Assembly (NCBI GenBank): GCA_937925855.1
Contig: CALAMO010000010.1
Span: 124,001 to 188,000, forward strand
Source of the DNA: an uncultured Thiotrichaceae bacterium
Lineage (GTDB): Bacteria > Pseudomonadota > Gammaproteobacteria > Thiotrichales > Thiotrichaceae
Direction of reading: 5' to 3'
DNA: 64,000 nucleotides
Position numbers and translations under genes: made by a program. Numbering within the stretch: the first letter of the stretch is position 1; every line of letters starts with the position of its first letter. The notes below the pieces were generated by a model, which saw nothing but the letters and a program-made list of their open reading frames with translations, was not told the origin of the DNA and ran no database searches. Below are positions 61,570 to 64,000 of this stretch, piece by piece.

Positions 61570-62765
61570 CGTGGATTCCTTAGGCACTGTACGAGCTGCA
61601 CCAAACGGGTAAAGTGGTGCTCGTCTAGCGCGGTTGCTGTGAGCAAATGCTGTAAATGATCGGGCGTAAACGGTGGCGCGTGAATGGGCTGTAGGTAGGC
61701 GCTAAGGGCGGCATATTGCTCGGTCGTAGACATCAGCTGCCAGCCCGGAATACGTCGCTGTGCCTGTGAGTTCAGGCTGTGCTGTAGCGTCTGGCACAGC
61801 TGTTCACGCCCTTTATCCTGGCGCTTCCACATGAAACGCGCGCTGGCCTTTATGTGGTCTAACAGGCGGCGGCGCTGCGGCGGTGGTTCTGGGATAATCG
61901 CCCCGAAGCGGGGAATTAAGGCCCAAAAGCTAAACAGTAATAGCGCAACACCGACCAGCAGCACCGGGGCTGCGTGGCGTAATAATAGCGTGAATAAGGA
62001 CGGCAGGGTATCCTGATGCAGCAGCCAAACGCGCTGTGGCTGAGCGATATGGCTATGTACGAGGTACCACAGCATCTTGCCGTGATCGGCGTTGTTGATC
62101 AGGTAATTTTCAAAGAAATCCAATTCGGCGAACAGGCTGACATGGCCCGCGCCATAGGGCTGGTCAATGAACCAAGTATCGTGCGCTAGCTGATAATGCG
62201 CGGCGTCAGTGCGGGTCGTATGCAGGCTATGGAAAAAGTTGAGTTCAACACTCAGCGTCTCCGCACTGTTGGCGGGTTGAAATAATACGGGTAGCGCATC
62301 ATCATCCGGCATGATATGCGGCCCGATACGAATATTCAGCCTTTCCTGGAGTAGGTCGCGATCTTCGGTGCTGAAGCGCGCATCAGTGCGGGCCTCACCC
62401 GCGGTATGCGGTGCTGTATCGCTGCGGGCGCGGGTGATTAGGTGTCCACCGGCTGCGACCCAGGCTAGCAGCGCTTCGGTTTTCGCCGCTGATAGGGTGT
62501 AGCGTTCGGTATTGAGGATAATCACGCTATCTGGCGGGGGTAAGGTGAGCAGCCCGTCACGCCGCTCAGCCGGAATGCCCATGCGTTTTAAAAACAGACG
62601 GGCGGCGAACAGGGAATTGCTGCGCGCTTCGCCGCGATAGCCGGTATAGCTATCGACCTGTTTTAGCTCAAAATTATTTAGGAACCAGGAGGTGCCCGCT
62701 GCCAGCAGCGTGAGGGCGAAGAGGGCGTAGAGTAGATAACTCCATTGCAGCTGCGGCCACCTCAT
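61566..62765 (-). CDS. DUF4350 domain membrane protein
   Basis: This 399-residue protein has an N-terminal signal anchor (SYLLYALFALTLLAAGTSWF), then an extracytoplasmic Rossmann-like DUF4350 domain (NSLFAARLFLKRMGIPAERR, VIILNTERYTLSAAKTEALL, WVAAGGHLITRARSD). A second helix (HAAPVLLVGVALLLFSFWAL) and a cytoplasmic helical tail complete it. The family is tied to MoxR operons but has no assigned function. The start at 62765 overlaps the DUF4129 stop as ATGA, better than the longer frame from 62858. Confidence 0.85.
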   Translation of the reverse strand: MRWPQLQWSYLLYALFALTLLAAGTSWFLNNFELKQVDSYTGYRGEARSNSLFAARLFLKRMGIPAERRDGLLTLPPPDSVIILNTERYTLSAAKTEALLAWVAAGGHLITRARSDTAPHTAGEARTDARFSTEDRDLLQERLNIRIGPHIMPDDDALPVLFQPANSAETLSVELNFFHSLHTTRTDAAHYQLAHDTWFIDQPYGAGHVSLFAELDFFENYLINNADHGKMLWYLVHSHIAQPQRVWLLHQDTLPSLFTLLLRHAAPVLLVGVALLLFSFWALIPRFGAIIPEPPPQRRRLLDHIKASARFMWKRQDKGREQLCQTLQHSLNSQAQRRIPGWQLMSTTEQYAALSAYLQPIHAPPFTPDHLQHLLTATALDEHHFTRLVQLVQCLRNPR

Positions 62766-64000
62766 CGGCCTGGCTCCCCGGCCGCGGTGTGGACCGTGTC
62801 TGTGGTCGCTGTGGCCGTGTCGACTGCTGCGCGGGGGTTGGTTGCTGTGGCGGTCCACTGCTGCCAGCTATCGAACAGGGGGGTAACCTCGGTGTCTGCT
62901 GGGATGCGATGGGCATAGGCGATGGTCTGCCAGCAGCGGGTCAGCTGGGCCAAATAAGCGAAGCGCTGGGGGGCTAGCTGGGGGCGGGCGCTATGTAGGA
63001 TGTCGCCTTCGGTATCACTGGCGCTGACGCTGATGGCGTCGTGTCGGGTGAGCTGCATCAGCGTGCCGCGATACAGGAGGCTAAGTGCGGCGCGGTTTTC
63101 TCCGGCCTGCCAGTGGGCTCTGGCCGCTCCGGCGATGTCATCTGGCAGTGATTCCGGGCGAATATCGAGGCCAAATAACACGGCGGGCTGAGTCGGTGGC
63201 AGACTGGCTTTGGGCGCGGGTTTCAGCAGTGCCAAAATGCGCTTGCGGTAGATCAGACCGAGGAACAGGGCGATGAATACTAGGGCCCAAATCAGGTATT
63301 TGAAAATAGTGGATAGCAGTTGAATCAGTTGATGTGCCAGCTCGGTCTCTGTGTCTGGCTGGTCTTTGTCGCGCGGCATCCAGGTTTTGATGGGGCGTAT
63401 ATTATCCAACTCGTCGACCTGCATCACCTGTTCCAGTTCGTGACTGCTGGCACTCACCGGCAGGCGCGTCGGGTGTAAAAACTCGCTTTCGCTGGCCTGT
63501 ACGCCGCTGGGGGCTGTGAGTGCGCTGAAGAGGAGGACGCTACCGAGCAGCGTGAGCACAGTGCGGCCTGCTTGCTGCGCTGGCGTGTTGCGGGCGAGCT
63601 GTTGGAGCCGTGCGCCCAAGCTGCGGAAAGTGATTTCAATATCCCAGGCTTCGAGCTGAGTTCGGCGATTCAGGTAGAGGGCAAACCCGGCGGCGACAAA
63701 AAACGGTTCTATCAGCAGAATGGCAAACGCCTGAATGACCAAGCCGATCAGTTCCATGAGGTAGCGCAGCTCCGCCGTGCTGTTATCACTGAAAAAACTT
63801 ATCAGGTGTTCCCAGGCCTGTTCGCTGGGGTCGAATAATAGGATTAGGGCGTAGAGTGAAAACGTAATAATCAGTTCTAACAGGATGCACGCAAATGTGA
63901 GGCCAACGGCGGTGCTATGACCCTGTAGATACAACAGTTTTTGGCGCTGCACGCGCGCCGCGCCGCGTAATTGCTCCAGCTGCCAGATCGGCAGATTATA
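62762..64000 (-). CDS. DUF4129 domain membrane protein, 5' end beyond the window
   Basis: At least 412 residues are encoded. The frame stays open to the window edge (a GTG at 63952 is only an internal candidate), so the N-terminus is missing. Visible parts are two membrane helices (TFACILLELIITFSLYALIL and VIQAFAILLIEPFFVAAGF), a third around TVLTLLGSVLLFSALTA, a polar periplasmic loop, another helix (YLIWALVFIALFLGLIYRKR), and a C-terminal cytoplasmic DUF4129 part with AARAHWQAGENRAALSLLYRG. It belongs to the MoxR-associated set. A SpoIIM or RDD gene often lies upstream in such operons and may follow beyond the edge. Confidence 0.8.
   Translation of the reverse strand, partial: YNLPIWQLEQLRGAARVQRQKLLYLQGHSTAVGLTFACILLELIITFSLYALILLFDPSEQAWEHLISFFSDNSTAELRYLMELIGLVIQAFAILLIEPFFVAAGFALYLNRRTQLEAWDIEITFRSLGARLQQLARNTPAQQAGRTVLTLLGSVLLFSALTAPSGVQASESEFLHPTRLPVSASSHELEQVMQVDELDNIRPIKTWMPRDKDQPDTETELAHQLIQLLSTIFKYLIWALVFIALFLGLIYRKRILALLKPAPKASLPPTQPAVLFGLDIRPESLPDDIAGAARAHWQAGENRAALSLLYRGTLMQLTRHDAISVSASDTEGDILHSARPQLAPQRFAYLAQLTRCWQTIAYAHRIPADTEVTPLFDSWQQWTATATNPRAAVDTATATTDTVHTAAGEPGR

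Overview
The window looks like chromosome of a heterotrophic, aerobic, probably marine gammaproteobacterium. The evidence is the petABC-sspAB block behind a NIF3-family gene, ClpB behind a sigma-32-type promoter, a Fur-box-controlled Fe(III) ABC transporter, a glutarate (lysine) catabolic cluster, and above all a DMSP lyase gene (dddP) with every metal ligand in place. There is no rRNA, tRNA, CRISPR array, integrase or transposase. The genus cannot be fixed from sequence reading alone.

Layout. 0-2.1 kb: an HNH nuclease, a Tae4-like peptidoglycan amidase with a 21-copy Thr-Pro tract, and a small exported protein that may be its immunity partner. 2.1-5 kb: a PGPGW-type membrane protein, the ammonium transporter Amt with two NtrC-like operators upstream, a small membrane protein and an SCP2-like protein. 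5-10 kb: an RND efflux pair whose periplasmic adaptor has an unusually long alpha-hairpin. 10-13.6 kb: a SPOR protein and clpB. 13.7-20.3 kb: glutarate utilisation (FCD-type GntR regulator, glutaryl-CoA dehydrogenase, CaiB-type CoA-transferase, semialdehyde dehydrogenase) with a DpaA/YafK-like protein, a poly-gamma-glutamate hydrolase homologue and ArfB interspersed. 20.3-29.3 kb: hisC, NIF3, the cytochrome bc1 genes, sspAB, folA and a dihydroorotase-like gene that has lost most of its metal ligands.

29.3-36 kb is the least ordinary stretch. It holds a 53-bp tandem repeat array, a dispersed relative of that repeat with compensatory base changes, a possible heme-thiolate peroxidase, a membrane-bound class III adenylate cyclase, and a translationally coupled three-gene operon. 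That operon has two uncharacterised proteins that appear to share one domain, followed by a DyP-type peroxidase. 36-40 kb is the Fur-regulated fbpABC-like iron importer. 40-52.3 kb is mixed housekeeping: aldo/keto reductase, metF, an esterase, two DUF1127 proteins, a PadR-HAAS pair, peroxiredoxin, a truncated GNAT gene, topB, epmB and ung. 52.6-57.3 kb is one 1549-residue exported protein of unknown function, visibly more AT-rich than its neighbours and bounded by its own promoter-like box and terminators. 57.6-59 kb is dddP behind a hairpin-rich leader. 59-64 kb is a minus-strand DUF4129-DUF4350-MoxR-DUF58 operon with ATGA overlaps at each junction; its first gene runs off the window edge.

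Best candidates for something undescribed: the giant exported protein; the DyP operon with its paired accessory domains; the repeat/hairpin family at 29.4 and 30.6 kb; and the repeat-bearing amidase with its possible partner.
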